In this document: piece after piece, positions 46,279-58,600 of the stretch
Position numbering within the stretch: the first letter of the stretch is position 1
How the letters are laid out: every line of letters starts with the position of its first letter
Source: Zizania palustris
Lineage: Eukaryota > Streptophyta > Magnoliopsida > Poales > Poaceae
Length of the DNA: 64,000 nucleotides
NCBI GenBank assembly: GCA_019279435.1
Contig: JAAALK010000288.1
Location: 76,914,255-76,978,254, forward strand
Direction: 5' to 3'
Notes under the pieces: generated by a model
What the model was told of the DNA's origin: nothing
Seen by the model: the letters and a program-made list of their open reading frames with translations, nothing else
The model's database searches: none
Position numbers and translations under genes: made by a program

Positions 46279-48063
46279 GAAAGTTGCCTAGAGGGGGTCA
46301 ATAGGCGATTTGAAAATTTCTTGTGAAAAATGATTAGTTCAAAAATTTCCAGGACTGGAAGTTCTGGGTGGAACCGGAAGTTCTGAGCCATCGGAGGTTT
46401 GCAAAACTTCTGGTGTTTCGAAAATTTTGACTAGAACCGGAAGTTCCAGGTCACCATAGGTTGTCAGGGTCTGAAACTTCTGATTGGAACCAAAAGTTCC
46501 AAGTTGACCAGAAATCGAACAGATATGAAATTTAATCTATCTAACAAAGTAAATGAATACAAGTGTGAGTAATGATGTTTGTTACAACTTTTACACAGAA
46601 AAATGTTCTACAACTTAGCTAGCTAGTAGATCAGACAATGTTAAGATATGAACTAGCAAGAACACGAAAAACATAATGAACACGAGTGGATATTTCCTAG
46701 AGTTCGGATCCATCGATCCTATGTCTCCATTGAGGGCCCCAAAAGGTCGGGTCTCTCTTTCAACCCTTTTCTCACCAAGCCTTAACCGAAGTTAAGTATG
46801 GATTTTCACTCGTTACCTTGTTGAAGCTAAGGTAGGGCTTGTACAAACTTTTCTGGGCACACCACAATCTCCTTGGGTACTCACGGATTGACACCTAGCC
46901 ATCTAGGAGGTAGCACATCTAAGAGTAACAAATCTGTTGAAAGGCTTGTAGGCTCAAATCTTTGTGCTTAAGATTTATTAAGAAAACCAACAAACTAAAT
47001 CACCCAAAATCTTCTCAAAAGATAGAGTAAAGAGTTGTCAAGAAGATTTATGTTGCACTCTCAAGAGAAATCTCAAGGATTTGCTCTAAATCTAGCCTTG
47101 AAGGAGAGAGTATTTAGGGTTTCATCTCTAGGGTTCTAGTTGAGTTCCTTACCGTTTAAAATGGGGCAAGGGGTATTTATAAGGGTTAATTTTTTCCGTG
47201 CCATTATAATTTTCACGGTTTGCCAATATGCCATCGGTGTGTCACTGACATATGGGGGCCACCACAGTCACTGACAGTGGCATATAGACAATTTCTAAAA
47301 ATTATAATGGCATGTGAGTAATTTTCCCTATTTATAATCCTTACATAGAAAATGATTGTTTTAAGATATTTTTCTATGTGTCACTCGGAAGTTTCGGATT
47401 GAGAAATAATTTCAAACAGAAAAACATTTTTGGAAGTTCTAGGCTTCACCCAAAAGTTCCGGCTCAAAAAAATCGATACAAAAGGTTCATTTCGGAAATT
47501 CTGGACTTTAGCTAGAATTTCCGGGCCAAAAAAATGGTACAGAAGGTTCATTTCGGATGTTTTGGGTTGTAGCCGAAAGTTTTGGGCCAAAAATAAAATC
47601 GATATAGAAGATTAATTTCGGAAGTTCCGAGCCAAAATAAAATCGATCTAGAAGGTTCATTTCGGAAGTTCTGAGCTGAACCAGACGTTTCCGGACCAAT
47701 TAAAATTCTGAAACAGAGGGTTGATTTCGGAAGTTCCGGGAAGAACCGAAACTTCCGGTCATGTTGAAAAATTCTGAAGTGAGTTTGAATGAATCCAAAA
47801 AGCCTTCAAAAAAGTTTTTTTAGCACAAAGATTTGGAACAACTTCTTGATTCTAGACTCAAGTTTAAAATTAATTTAATATTTTTCACCTTTGAGCCTAT
47901 TTTGGACTAATGTGAGTTTTTCTCCAATTTTTTTCATTTGCCATGTCATTTTTCGTGAATTCTCTACATACATCTCATCATTGCAGTTAGTAACTTTTGA
48001 TAATTATTGTCATTAATACATCAAAATTAAATAAGGACTTATATGTACCGAGATGTACTTTCA
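46279..48063 (-). repeat. 5' LTR of the SIRE-like element
   Basis: A 1,785-bp copy including a 146-bp MITE (47183-47328). It ends GATGTACTTTCA before the duplication CACCG. Numerous substitutions relative to 30150-32360 indicate age. Confidence 0.75.
47183..47328. mobile_element. Mutator-type MITE
   Basis: A 146-bp element with inverted ends GGGTTAATTTTTTCCGTGCC and GGGAAAATTACTCACATGCC, flanked by a perfect 9-bp duplication TATTTATAA (47174-47182, 47329-47337). The sister LTR (near 31040) has the empty site 'gagtatttatacttg', so insertion post-dates the retrotransposon. Confidence 0.9.
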
Positions 48064-48253
48064 CACCGATCGAGACACTGTTCACGCATGAGTAACACGC
48101 GAAGATAAACCGATCGAGGGAAACGACGTTGTATTGTGTGTGAGGAGCGCTCAGGCCTAGGCGATGTTAGAAAAAAGGAAAACAGTGTGCCGATCAAAAG
48201 AGCTGACAGGAAGATAAGAGCAAAAGCTATAAATTGGATCTACTCTAATACCA
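48064..48253 (-). other. 5' internal start and primer-binding site of the outer Copia
   Basis: Directly inside the interrupted LTR. The minus strand reads TGGTATTAGAGTAGATCC at 48253, a diverged form of the Copia primer-binding site (complementary to initiator tRNA-Met). No gag is recognisable before the SIRE-like insertion. Confidence 0.5.
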
Positions 48254-49336
48254 TGTAGAAAAATAAACTTAATGATATTAGTATCATACTCATACTCGTG
48301 TTACGCAACTTTAAAAATAAAAAACAATTATATTAGAAACACTTTGCAGGTGCCGTTTCTTTCCAAGAACTCGTCTTAGAATTTTGGCTCTTGTGTGAAG
48401 GCGACGATGGCGATCTAGTGGTCGGGGATCTGATCGGAGCGGTGACTGAGGATGAGGAGTAGACGACGGACCTAATGGCATCGACTACGAGGACGGATGT
48501 GGCTGCCAGTAACAAGGGCGAGTGTCTAGAGCTCGATAAGTAGCGGTGGAGCAAAAACGCACGACACGAGCTTGGATTCACAAGGCTAAGGCTGTAATTG
48601 ATGGCGCGATTCAACCATGGACTCCAAATTTTATAAGGTGCTGAAGAAGGAAAGAAAACAAATATGAAAAGGGATTTTGAGGCTTCCAAAAATAATATTG
48701 TGATTTGAATATATTTTTCATTTATTTATTATTTCTTTATAAAACCAATTAGATTTTCATATATTTTCATATATATGATCAACATTTTATATATTAATGA
48801 TTTCCATATAAAATAGATCAACTTATATATATTGATGATCATATATTAATAAAAAACTTGGTTCGATACTAATTCAAAGTTTGTATACTAATCCATGGGG
48901 ACAAAAACTTGGCCACATTTTGGTCACAATAACTTGTATACAAAAGACAATCCATTAGGAAAGTAAAAGAAAATCATTTGCACAATGGAAAGAATAGGAA
49001 GACATGAATGGATAAGAAAACAAAGATATCATTTGGTCAAAGTACAAATAATTATATTTCTAAGTAAAATAAGGTGGGATAAAAATCTCATTATATATTG
49101 ATGATTTCCATATAAAACAAATCAACGGCTGAGAATCTAAATTAGATTAATTCATGAGCGACTAAGATTTGATTGATAGTAAACGACGAGTGAATAAATA
49201 ACTCATCAATTATATAGGATACATTATTGATTGGGGGAGTACAATACAATACAATACAAGACCAATCAGAGTTCATAACTAACATGAACACTAAACAGAG
49301 TCTATAACCAACACGAGTAGAAAGATTATTCTAACA
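48254..49336 (-). repeat. 5' LTR of the outer Copia, interrupted
   Basis: The minus strand starts TGTTAGAATAATCTTTC (49336), runs to CAATCAATAAT near 49223, is broken by a 942-bp insert, then resumes ATATCATTAAG... and ends TTTTTCTACA (48254). Pairs with the 140-bp LTR at 25049-25188. A short (caata)n run at about 49240-49260 is specific to this copy. Confidence 0.6.
48281..49222. mobile_element. Unclassified insertion in the Copia LTR
   Basis: 942 bp absent from the sister LTR. Its ends are GTATCATACTC and (reverse) GTATCCTATAT, with ATTA on both sides. The interior has a GC-rich exon-like part (48340-48640) and an AT-rich part with repeated 'tatatattgatgat'. No transposase; class undetermined. 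Confidence 0.4.
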
Positions 49337-49671
49337 ATACATCTTGCCAGGATCATATCAGAGTCAATTTGACATAAAAGAGGTTGGAAAAGTTTGCATA
49401 GTTTATGGAGGAGGTCCTTTACATTATCTCACATTAACTCGCTAACGGAGCTCAAACTTGCTACGTATGTACAACCCTAGAAACATTGTTTCCGAGTAAA
49501 AGAATGTAGATACAACAAAGAACAAAAGCAAAACAGGTCTACATATACAAGTGCTTGTCAAAACTTGGATTATCTACCAGAACAATTGATTGGTATCGGG
49601 GCACCAAGTCTTTGTACATACCAGCCGCCATTCACGCAGCTTCTGCTTTTTTGTGCAGTGGCAAAAATTAA
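49337..49671 (-). other. 3' flank of the TIC236/SSG4-like gene
   Basis: Between the retrotransposon block and the stop codon of the minus-strand gene. Expected to hold its 3' UTR; no other feature seen. Confidence 0.4.
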
Positions 49672-52600
49672 TCAATCCTGCGATGTTGCAGAGTACTCGA
49701 AGAGAAGTCGATTGGATGGTGTAGATTGGAAGAGAACACGGAGCCTACTAGTTAGCTGATATATGAGTGACCACTGCATCGCCATTTCTGAATCTTTCAT
49801 TTGCCTGACCACAGAAGCCTGCAGAACGATGGAAGCAGTTCAAATGTCAGACTCTATTCATACAGACCATTATGCGCCAGTAAGCTTAAAATGTTTAGCG
49901 TTTCAAAAAGTTCAAAGGTATACTTGAAGGTGTTTTCCAAGCTGCACTTCGACCTCTGTAGCAAAAGAGATATTGTTTGCAAGGGATTTCAGTGGATCAA
50001 CTGTTGGATCTACAGATAGTAAACTCGGAATCTGTGGAGCATAAACCAGCCGCCACCGTGCTTGACCAAATTCACCCTTGCCTTCTATCCTTGGCATCAA
50101 AGTTTCGAGTGTTGCAGTTGCAAGCTTCTTGAATGCAAGCTGTCCATCACCTTCTAATAGTGATTCTGCAAGCTGTGACTCAAAAACCTTTGCAGCCTAA
50201 AAACAGATAAACAAAAATAATCGTAAAGGGTTAGGTATGATAGGAGTACACAGCAAACCAATTGTTTAATATCCCTATAACAGTCTTAGATAGAGTGCTG
50301 GCAATCAACCAGAAAACAGTTGTTCATCATGCAGTTGTACCTTATTGCACACTAATAAAAATTTGACAACTACACAAAAATAAAACAAAATATTATTAGC
50401 TAAAGTTCATGGTAAAAGTGCCTCACCTCACTAGGTGAAAGAACATTTTGATCGACAGAGCGTGTGGAGGTTACAACCAGATTGTCTTGCCACATGCTTG
50501 CTCGACTTTGGATTTTAAATTGCCACTCAGATCCAACAAGAACAAGATCCAGAATAGGATCCAAACCAAGATCAGGCTCAAACTTTGCTACATTTAAATG
50601 ATCACTTTTAAGCCTTGCCTGCATAAGCATAAAAATTCAAAATCATTGTAACCATAAGAATATATATTTAAAATTAAATTGAAGGAAAGGATGTGCCACA
50701 AGGGCTTAGAGTTATTAAGCTCACCTGTGTAGCAACCAAGTTAACCTCACCATTTTCAAATGTTAAGATACCCTTAGGTCTTATGTACTTAGGATGAACC
50801 ATGCCATTAAGCTCAAGGTCACCACTCACAGCAAAATTCAGAATTAAAGGATAAACAATCCTTAATTCAGGTCCAAACGTGAGCTTCAGATCATTGAGTC
50901 GGGCATCAACATTTGGCTTAAAACTTCCATCCTCAAGAGTCCTTTCAGTTTCTGATTGTTGGCCTAACAAATTAAAAGCAAATGCTCCAGTTGACTTATT
51001 AAGGAAATAGAGAAAAGATAATATATGCCACTTTCAACTATTTCATGTCAGAACAGGAGCAGGAACCAACAATGAAAGGAAGAACAAAACAAATGGACTA
51101 CTTACTGTCTGGTGAAGTTGACAGGGAACCTAGAAAGTGTGAGACATCTTGTGAAATTTTCTTTTGGTCAAAACCAGCAGGGACATAGCTAGATTTGTTT
51201 GAAGCCAACCTGGTGGCAACAGCCCCATTGCCTTTATCATGAGGCAAGTATGCTTCACCATGGCTTAATCGGATCATTCCAGAGACATCTGGCCGCAAAA
51301 TTGAGCCTGTAACCTGCAGCTGACTGTCTACTTGGCCACTGCATAAGTCAAAGCAAAAACAACATATTAAACAGTAAGAAGCTATAATACGATGGCCTAC
51401 ACATTGTAGAGTCAATATCAGTTTATGGCATGTGTATCAGTTCATCACATTTATGTAAGGCATATGACAATTTTTTTAGAAAAATGGAACAATTTTAGAA
51501 GCAAGAATATCCAGATCATGTATTGTTTCAAAATATAAAACAGCAAAGTTTTGGTAATGACCTCAAAATATTTTTTGCTCGTATGTCCAGAACTTCACAT
51601 TTCATTTCAATCTTGTTGTCAGCGGATGGCTCACTATTGTGCAGAGGTAGGGTCCCTTTCATTGACAATCTCCCTTTCCTCCCAACCCTGCTTTCCATGG
51701 AACTGATACATAGTCTGTTGGATATAACATGAACATTACCAGCAAAATTTGTCAGTGGTGTCCGAAGGAAAGGAGAAGTCACAGTTGCTCGGTGGAATGA
51801 TGCAGATCCATCGACAACAGGCTGATCAACAGTGCCTTTAACCTTTCAATCAAATGACAAAGATAAGGGAATAAGATAAATTATTCAATTTCTTCATACA
51901 TTTTCATCAATTGGAATTTGGAATTGATGCTATGAAAACATGAAAATGAGTAAATAATTAAATATGTGTCATTTAGTCATATGTTGTCCTCAATGGAATT
52001 ATGGGGATTAAATAAGAATGGGTTACCTGGAGAAGAACATCAGCATAGCCTTGAAGCCAGTTTGCGTAAGGACTCAGTGCAGTTATCAACATCATACCCC
52101 CATCTTTTATATCTGCATTTATCCTCACTTCACCTGGTTCTAGCATATTCCAGCTCAAACCCTTTAGGCTTTCAGCTAATTGAAAATCCCAACCCTCCTC
52201 AGGCTTGTCTCTCATGATCCTTGTTTCACTGATGTCATTTGGCAATCCTCTGTCTTTTGCCCAAACCGGGATTTTTATGATACCTTGTTTACCATCTCCC
52301 CCTTCCAAGTTTTCCTCCATGGAGTTGCTGTCTACGTAAGTAACAGGGATGCTACCTTGAATATTAACATGTCCACTTTGTATGGTCGGTTCAAAGTTCG
52401 CATCAAAAATAAAACGGCTTGTTGGGGTTACAGAAGCTAATACTTCTGCTCTTCCGAGATCAATGCCTCCAATAGTACCGTCAAGAAGTCTTATTTGGAC
52501 ATCACATTCTGGTCTTGCTAGAGTACCTTTCAAATCCCCCTCCATGTGTAAAATACCTTTGATTGGTGTCAACCATTGCCTCAAGAAATGAATTGAGTCT

Positions 52601-55600
52601 GTGGTTGATGATTCTAGGGCCTGAACTAAAGCCGGTATAAGACCAACAGGGAAATTAAGAACAGCAAAGTGAAGATTTGTTAGTGGGCCAAGAATTGATC
52701 CATCAGCATGAAGAGTGGCATTGTCCTTCTGAATAAACAATTTATCAAGACGCAGGCCATCATTATTGCTGTATGAACCAGATGCCAGAACACGCTGTGT
52801 CTTGTAAGTGCCCCACTCCCAATCTTCACCATTGAAATCGAAATCAGCCTGTAGTACATAAGAGTATAAATCAAGTTTAACTATATAGGGCATATATTTG
52901 GCATTTATTAAGGAAGATTGACTTGCTTCTCTCTCCCTCTAAAAAAGAAGAATAAGAATGTGAATTGTGATGGCTTCAATAGAATTTCAAGCTTCTATAT
53001 AGTCATTTTTCAAGAGACGTAAAAATGATGCCGTGGAAACTAACTGCAAATATAAATATACAATGTCGGGGGACAAGGATAATAAAGCTGCACAATACAA
53101 ACAGGTTGGTCCATGTAGCTTAAAAAATGCATGTATGCTTAGGCCATTTCACAACTGTTCTAGAAGTCTTAACAGGAAGTCCACTATAATGGAACTATCA
53201 ATGATGACTTCTTGGAATGCTCACCATAGTATCGCCATTCCCTCCTCCGCTGGCATCAAGAGAGCCACGCCAATAACCTCTTAGTTCAGCTAAGCCAGGA
53301 AGAGTTATATCCTCAATTGTATCGTCATCCAGCCAATCATGATACATTTCTAATGCCTGGTGAAAGTAACAGGATAGAGTTTGATGTAAAGTAGCAAATG
53401 GTGATAACAACAACAACAATATTTAAGGCAACCCTATAGATTTCCGTATGATGCCAAACCCTATGAATTTTTCCCATTTTTCTTTGCTTGCTTGCTTGAG
53501 TACAGTACCTTTAGCTGATCATGAAGACTTTCAGCATTGAATCCAACAGAATGCAGACATTGCATAAATAGTTCCTGAAAAAAAACAGGGGATCAAATGG
53601 CTCTCTGTCATCTAAATCTACAACAAACCATAAATATCAATAAAATATTGTCTATCCAAAGGGAATACCTTTGATCTAGAACGAATAGCTGGATCTGTAC
53701 TTCGTGATAAAAGTCTTGCCAAGGGAAGCATTTCAGCTACTTCAGCACCGGGGACTTCTAATCTCATCCTCCACCTACCCATTGAAGACATGATGCTACC
53801 AAGATGCCCTCCCATTGCTTTTTCTATGAACCCATTACTCTGGCTTTCCATAGGAAATCTATCACGGGTCCCAGGAAGAACATACTCCCCTTGAAGTTCA
53901 TATTTGCTATTAGCTTGCTCTAAGACTGATTTTTCCATAGTAATCTGAGTGTTGAACAGAAAATACAGAAGAATGGCTTAAGTGAGCACAAAGATGGTTC
54001 CATACTAACAATTAAAGGAAGATAAGTACTTGTGAATCGTGATTTATAGATAGTATCAGAAAACAACATGTGGATGAACAAATATATGGGTTAGTTTCTA
54101 ATTTTCAGCTGGGAAAAACATTGGAGATGTTAGAAAGAATAAATTTTCTCCATGCCAATGATATCGCCATGAAGTAGCAAAATACTATCAGAAAAGTGGT
54201 CAATAGGGAAATCCCATTGCAAAGAACAAAAAAGGTCTGGAAAAATCATCACCATATTTTTTTATCTGAACGATTGAACACGACCACTCTAACCTCAATT
54301 ATTTTCTCTTTTCTCCATTATAATATTATATTTTTCTAGTGTCAAGCCCACCTATCATTCACCCTATCCACTCCTTACCCTGTTCCTTTTCCACAGTGCC
54401 CCAGAGTAGCGAAGGGGCAAATATGTAAATTTAGAAAATTTCTTTTTTAATAGGTGAGCATTAATTGCACATACTAACAGCATCCTAATGGTGATGATGT
54501 TTAGTCGAGTTTTTTTTTTCTTTTTTGTGATTGCCATGGTGTTTATAAGACCAGCTTCTTGATGACAGTAGTTCGCAACATCAGGGCAGTTTGGATGGCA
54601 TGGAGCAAATTTATCCTGATTGAAACTCTAATTGTTAGCATATTCTGTTATGAAGGCTTCGGCCAGGACCCCTGTCCGGTCTATTGTATCCTTTGGCAAG
54701 GGGGTTTTCTAGCACTAGTAATTCAGTTATAAAGTGGTTATCCCCTTGCCTCTATATATGTACCTAACCATGGCTTATCAATAATCATTCGAATTCTATT
54801 CTCCTTCATGGTATCAGGAGTCCGGGTTCCCCTCTTCCTCTCCACCTTCCGCTGCCCTCCCTGACCGGCACAGGGAATCCCTGTTCCTCCTGCTTTCGGC
54901 ACAAGAACTTCTGTTCTTCCCTGCCTTCTGCTCAAGGAACCCTTCCCTGTTCCTCCTGCTTTCGGCACAAGAACTTCTGTTCTTCCCTGCCTTCTGCTCA
55001 AAGAACCCCTCTTCTCCCCTCCCTTCGACACAGGGAGATAGGGGGCTCGGTCAGGACAAGGAACCCTGTTCTTCTGCTTTCGGCACAGGCACTTCTGCTG
55101 CTCCCTGCTCGAGGCAAAGAACCCTGCTCCTCCCTGCCTTCGGCACAGGGAACCTTTCCTCCCTTCGGCTCAGGGAGTTAGGGAGGCAAAGAACCCTGTT
55201 CTTCCCTGCCTTCGGCACAGGGAACAACACCTCTCCCTCCCTCCCTTCGGCTGCCCTCCCTGCTCAGCATGGCCGGGTCTCCCCCCACCTCTGTCGTTGA
55301 CCCTGCAGACCTCGTTCATCGCAACGACAACGACGAACCAAGGCGTCTCGCGGACACCCGCATGGCTGCCCGTGAGGCTGCCCTTGCAGAAGCCCAGGCA
55401 GCTGAAGAAGAAGCTGCTGCTGCCTCTTCCGATCGCGACGCTGCCACCGAACGCATCCGTGCTGCTCTAGCACGAGCAGCCAAAGCTCGGGCCGACGCTG
55501 CCGCTGCAGCTGACCCCATCGCGCCTCCTCCAGGGGACGGCCTAGACGTCTCCAACGCCATGGCCCTCCACGAAGTAGCCGCTATCCTCAACCTCCATGC

Positions 55601-58600
55601 TCAGGCGGTCTCCGTTCAGAACGCTCGCAGCCTGGTTCCCATCACCCTTGACACAGCCGGCAACTACTCAAGATGGCGCGAACAATTCCTCCTCGCCGTC
55701 ACAAAGTATTCGCTGCAAGATCACATCTTTAGCGACCACGCTACCTCGGCCCTGCCTGATTGGACGCGGATGAACGCCGTGGTGAAATCTTGGCTCTACA
55801 GCACGACGTCTTCTGATCTTGCTGAGGCCGTCATTGACCACCGCGCCACCGCCCGAGAAGCTTGGCTTGCCATCGAGGGTCACTTTCTTGGGAATCAAGA
55901 GACCCGCGCCCTTCATCTTGACGCCAAGTTTCGTGCCTTCGCACAAGGGGATCTTTCCATCACCGAGTACTGCAAGCGTTTCAAGAAGATGGCCGACGAC
56001 CTTGGCGATCTTGGCGAACACGTGACCGACCGCACCTTGGTCCTCAATGTTATTCGCGGGCTCAACGAACGCTACAAGGACATCGGTGTTCACCTCCGGC
56101 GTGGGCGCCCCTTTCCCTCCTTTGCTGCTGTTCGAAATGAGCTTCTCCTTGAGGAGATAAATATGGTTCAGCACCCCGCTGCCCCCCCCACTGCCTTCGT
56201 CGCTGTCCCCTCTGCACCCCAGCAGTCCGCACCAATTGAAGGCAGCACACCTCGAACCGGCGCCCCAAAACAGAACAGGAAAAAGAAGCAGAAGGGACGC
56301 AATTCCTCCGGTGGTCCTCCTGCCCCAGCCGGCAGCAGCCCCTCCCCCACAACCGGGCCCAACGGGACGTGGCCCTCCTTCTACAATCCGTGGACAGGGT
56401 CCATCCAGATGTGGCCCGGCCCACGGACTCCTCCCCTGGCCCAGCTTCCTCAAGGCCGAATGGGTCCCCAACAGCAGCAAGCAATGCTTGCTTTCCAGGG
56501 GCCCCAACAGTTTTCACAGATGGCTCAACAAAATCCTCATCAACCGCATTTTTTTCCTCCCTACGGGACCCCTGCAGGACCTCTGTTGCAGCCACAACAG
56601 CAAGCCTTGCCACCCTGGACCCCCCAAACACCACAACAGCACATGACAGGAGCTCCGACTTGGGACCAGAGCTCCCTCGCCTCCACTTTCAGCACCATGA
56701 CTCTCACCCCTCCGGTGAATAACGATTGGTATTTTGATACTGGTGCCTCCTCCCACATGACATCCCATGACGGTAACCTATCTCACTATTCGGCTCCACG
56801 GTATCCCTCCCCCACTTCTATTGTTGTCGGTAATGGTTCACTCCTCCCAGTCGCCGCGACCGGGACGACATATCTTGGCCACCTCACCTTAAATAATGTT
56901 CTTGTCTCACCACAACTCATTAAGAACCTTATTTCTGTTCGCCAATTTACTATTGATAATAATTGCTCTGTGGAATTTGACCCTTATGGTTGCTCTGTGA
57001 AGGATCTTCTCACGGGGACCGTGACCATCAGGTGCAATAGCTCCGGACCACTCTACCCTCTACAGGTTCCAGTGGCGCACTCTCTTGCTGCGGGCTCCAC
57101 AACAGCTTCACTTTGGCACCAACGTCTTGGTCACCCTGGTCGCGAAACTCTTTCCAAACTTGTTTCGGCCATTCCGGCTTGTAATAAAGACTTGGATTCT
57201 ATATGTCATGCGTGTCAGTTAGGACGACATGTTCGTCTTCCTTTTGGTACTTCAGTCTCTAGGGCGTCGAACAACTTTGCTCTTATTCATTGTGACTTGT
57301 GGACATCTCCTGTTGTTAGTGTCTCTGGTTACAAATATTACTTAGTTGTTCTTGACGACTGCTCACATTACTTGTGGACATTCCCCCTTCGGCTAAAGTC
57401 TGACACATTCATGACATTATCTAACTTTTTTGCCTATGTCTCTACCCAGTTCGGTGCTCGCATCCAGGCCGTCCAAACCGACAACGGACGGGAGTTTGAC
57501 AACTCCACCGCTCGCACTTTCTTTACGACACATGGCATCCTCTTCCGCATGTCGTGCCCCTACACGTCGCCCCAGAACGGTAAGGCCGAACGGATCATTC
57601 GTACTACTAATGACGTTATTCGCTCTCTTTTGTTTCAGGCGAGCATGCCTCCTTCATATTGGGCTGAAGCGTTGCACACTGCGACCCTACTCCTCAACAT
57701 CTTACCTACCAAGACCCTTGACTTCTTGACCCCGCACTTTGCCCTCCATGGTAGTGCGCCGTCCTACGAACATCTTCGGGTCTTCGGTTGTAAGTGTTAC
57801 CCCAATCTCTCGGCCACTGCTCCCCATAAACTTTCACCCCGCTCCGCCCTTTGTATTTTTTTGGGATACTCTGCTCACCACAAGGGATATCGCTGCCTTG
57901 ATCCTACCACCAATAGAATCATTATTTCTCGTCATGTCATCTTTGATGAAACCTCATTTCCCTTTGCTGAGCAACCCTCACTTCCCAATGCTACGGATTT
58001 CACCTTTTTAGATGAATTTTCTAACACGGCAGTCGCTCCCATAGGACTGCCAATTTTTTCTTCTACAGGTACATCTCCCACCATACCACTTTCGGCGCCA
58101 CTGGTTCCACCAAGATATCACTCCCTACCTCGCGCGGGTGTTGTGCCACGCGCGGCCACGGGTCCCTCAACATCCTCTGTACCACGCGCTGCCCCGACCT
58201 CATCTTCAACGCCTACACCCGTACCATGCGCAGATGCCACGTCTCCTGCACTCCCACATGCGGGACCAGCTCTGCGTGTCTACTCCAGGCGTCCCCGACC
58301 ACCTGAACCTCCTCCTCCAGCGGCATCCACTACTTCCCCAGCACCGGTGCCGCTACCTCCTGGTGCTATTGCTGTTACCCCAACGGTGAACCATCATCGC
58401 ATGACGACACGGGCCAAGGATGGGTTCCGAGTTCCATCCCTGTTCCATGCCGCACCACTATCTCCAATACCGAAGACCTTTCGTGGTGCCCTTGCCGACC
58501 CCAATTGGCGGGCTGCCATGGAAGAAGAACATGCTGCCCTCATCACAAACCAGACTTGGGATCTGGTTCCTCGCCCGCAGCATGCCAACATTGTCACCGG

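Larger units (their letters stand above)
30150..48063 (-). mobile_element. SIRE/Maximus-like Copia element, heavily nested
   Basis: Two related long LTRs (30150-32360 and 46279-48063) start TGAAAGTTNCCTAGAGG and end TACWYTTTCA. Flanking CACCA (30145-30149) and CACCG (48064-48068) fit a 5-bp TSD with one change. The interior is minus strand: gag 46127-45494 and 41675-40324, protease/integrase 40135-38735, RT remnant 38720-38083, then a 3' accessory region. Gag and pol are split by Gypsy-type insertions, and RNase H is missing. Lineage name is inferred from LTR length and pol type. Confidence 0.75.

Noticed and set aside
25044..49341. Target duplication for the outer Copia
   Set aside because: Flanks TCCAT and ATACA do not match, so pairing of these LTRs rests only on sequence similarity.
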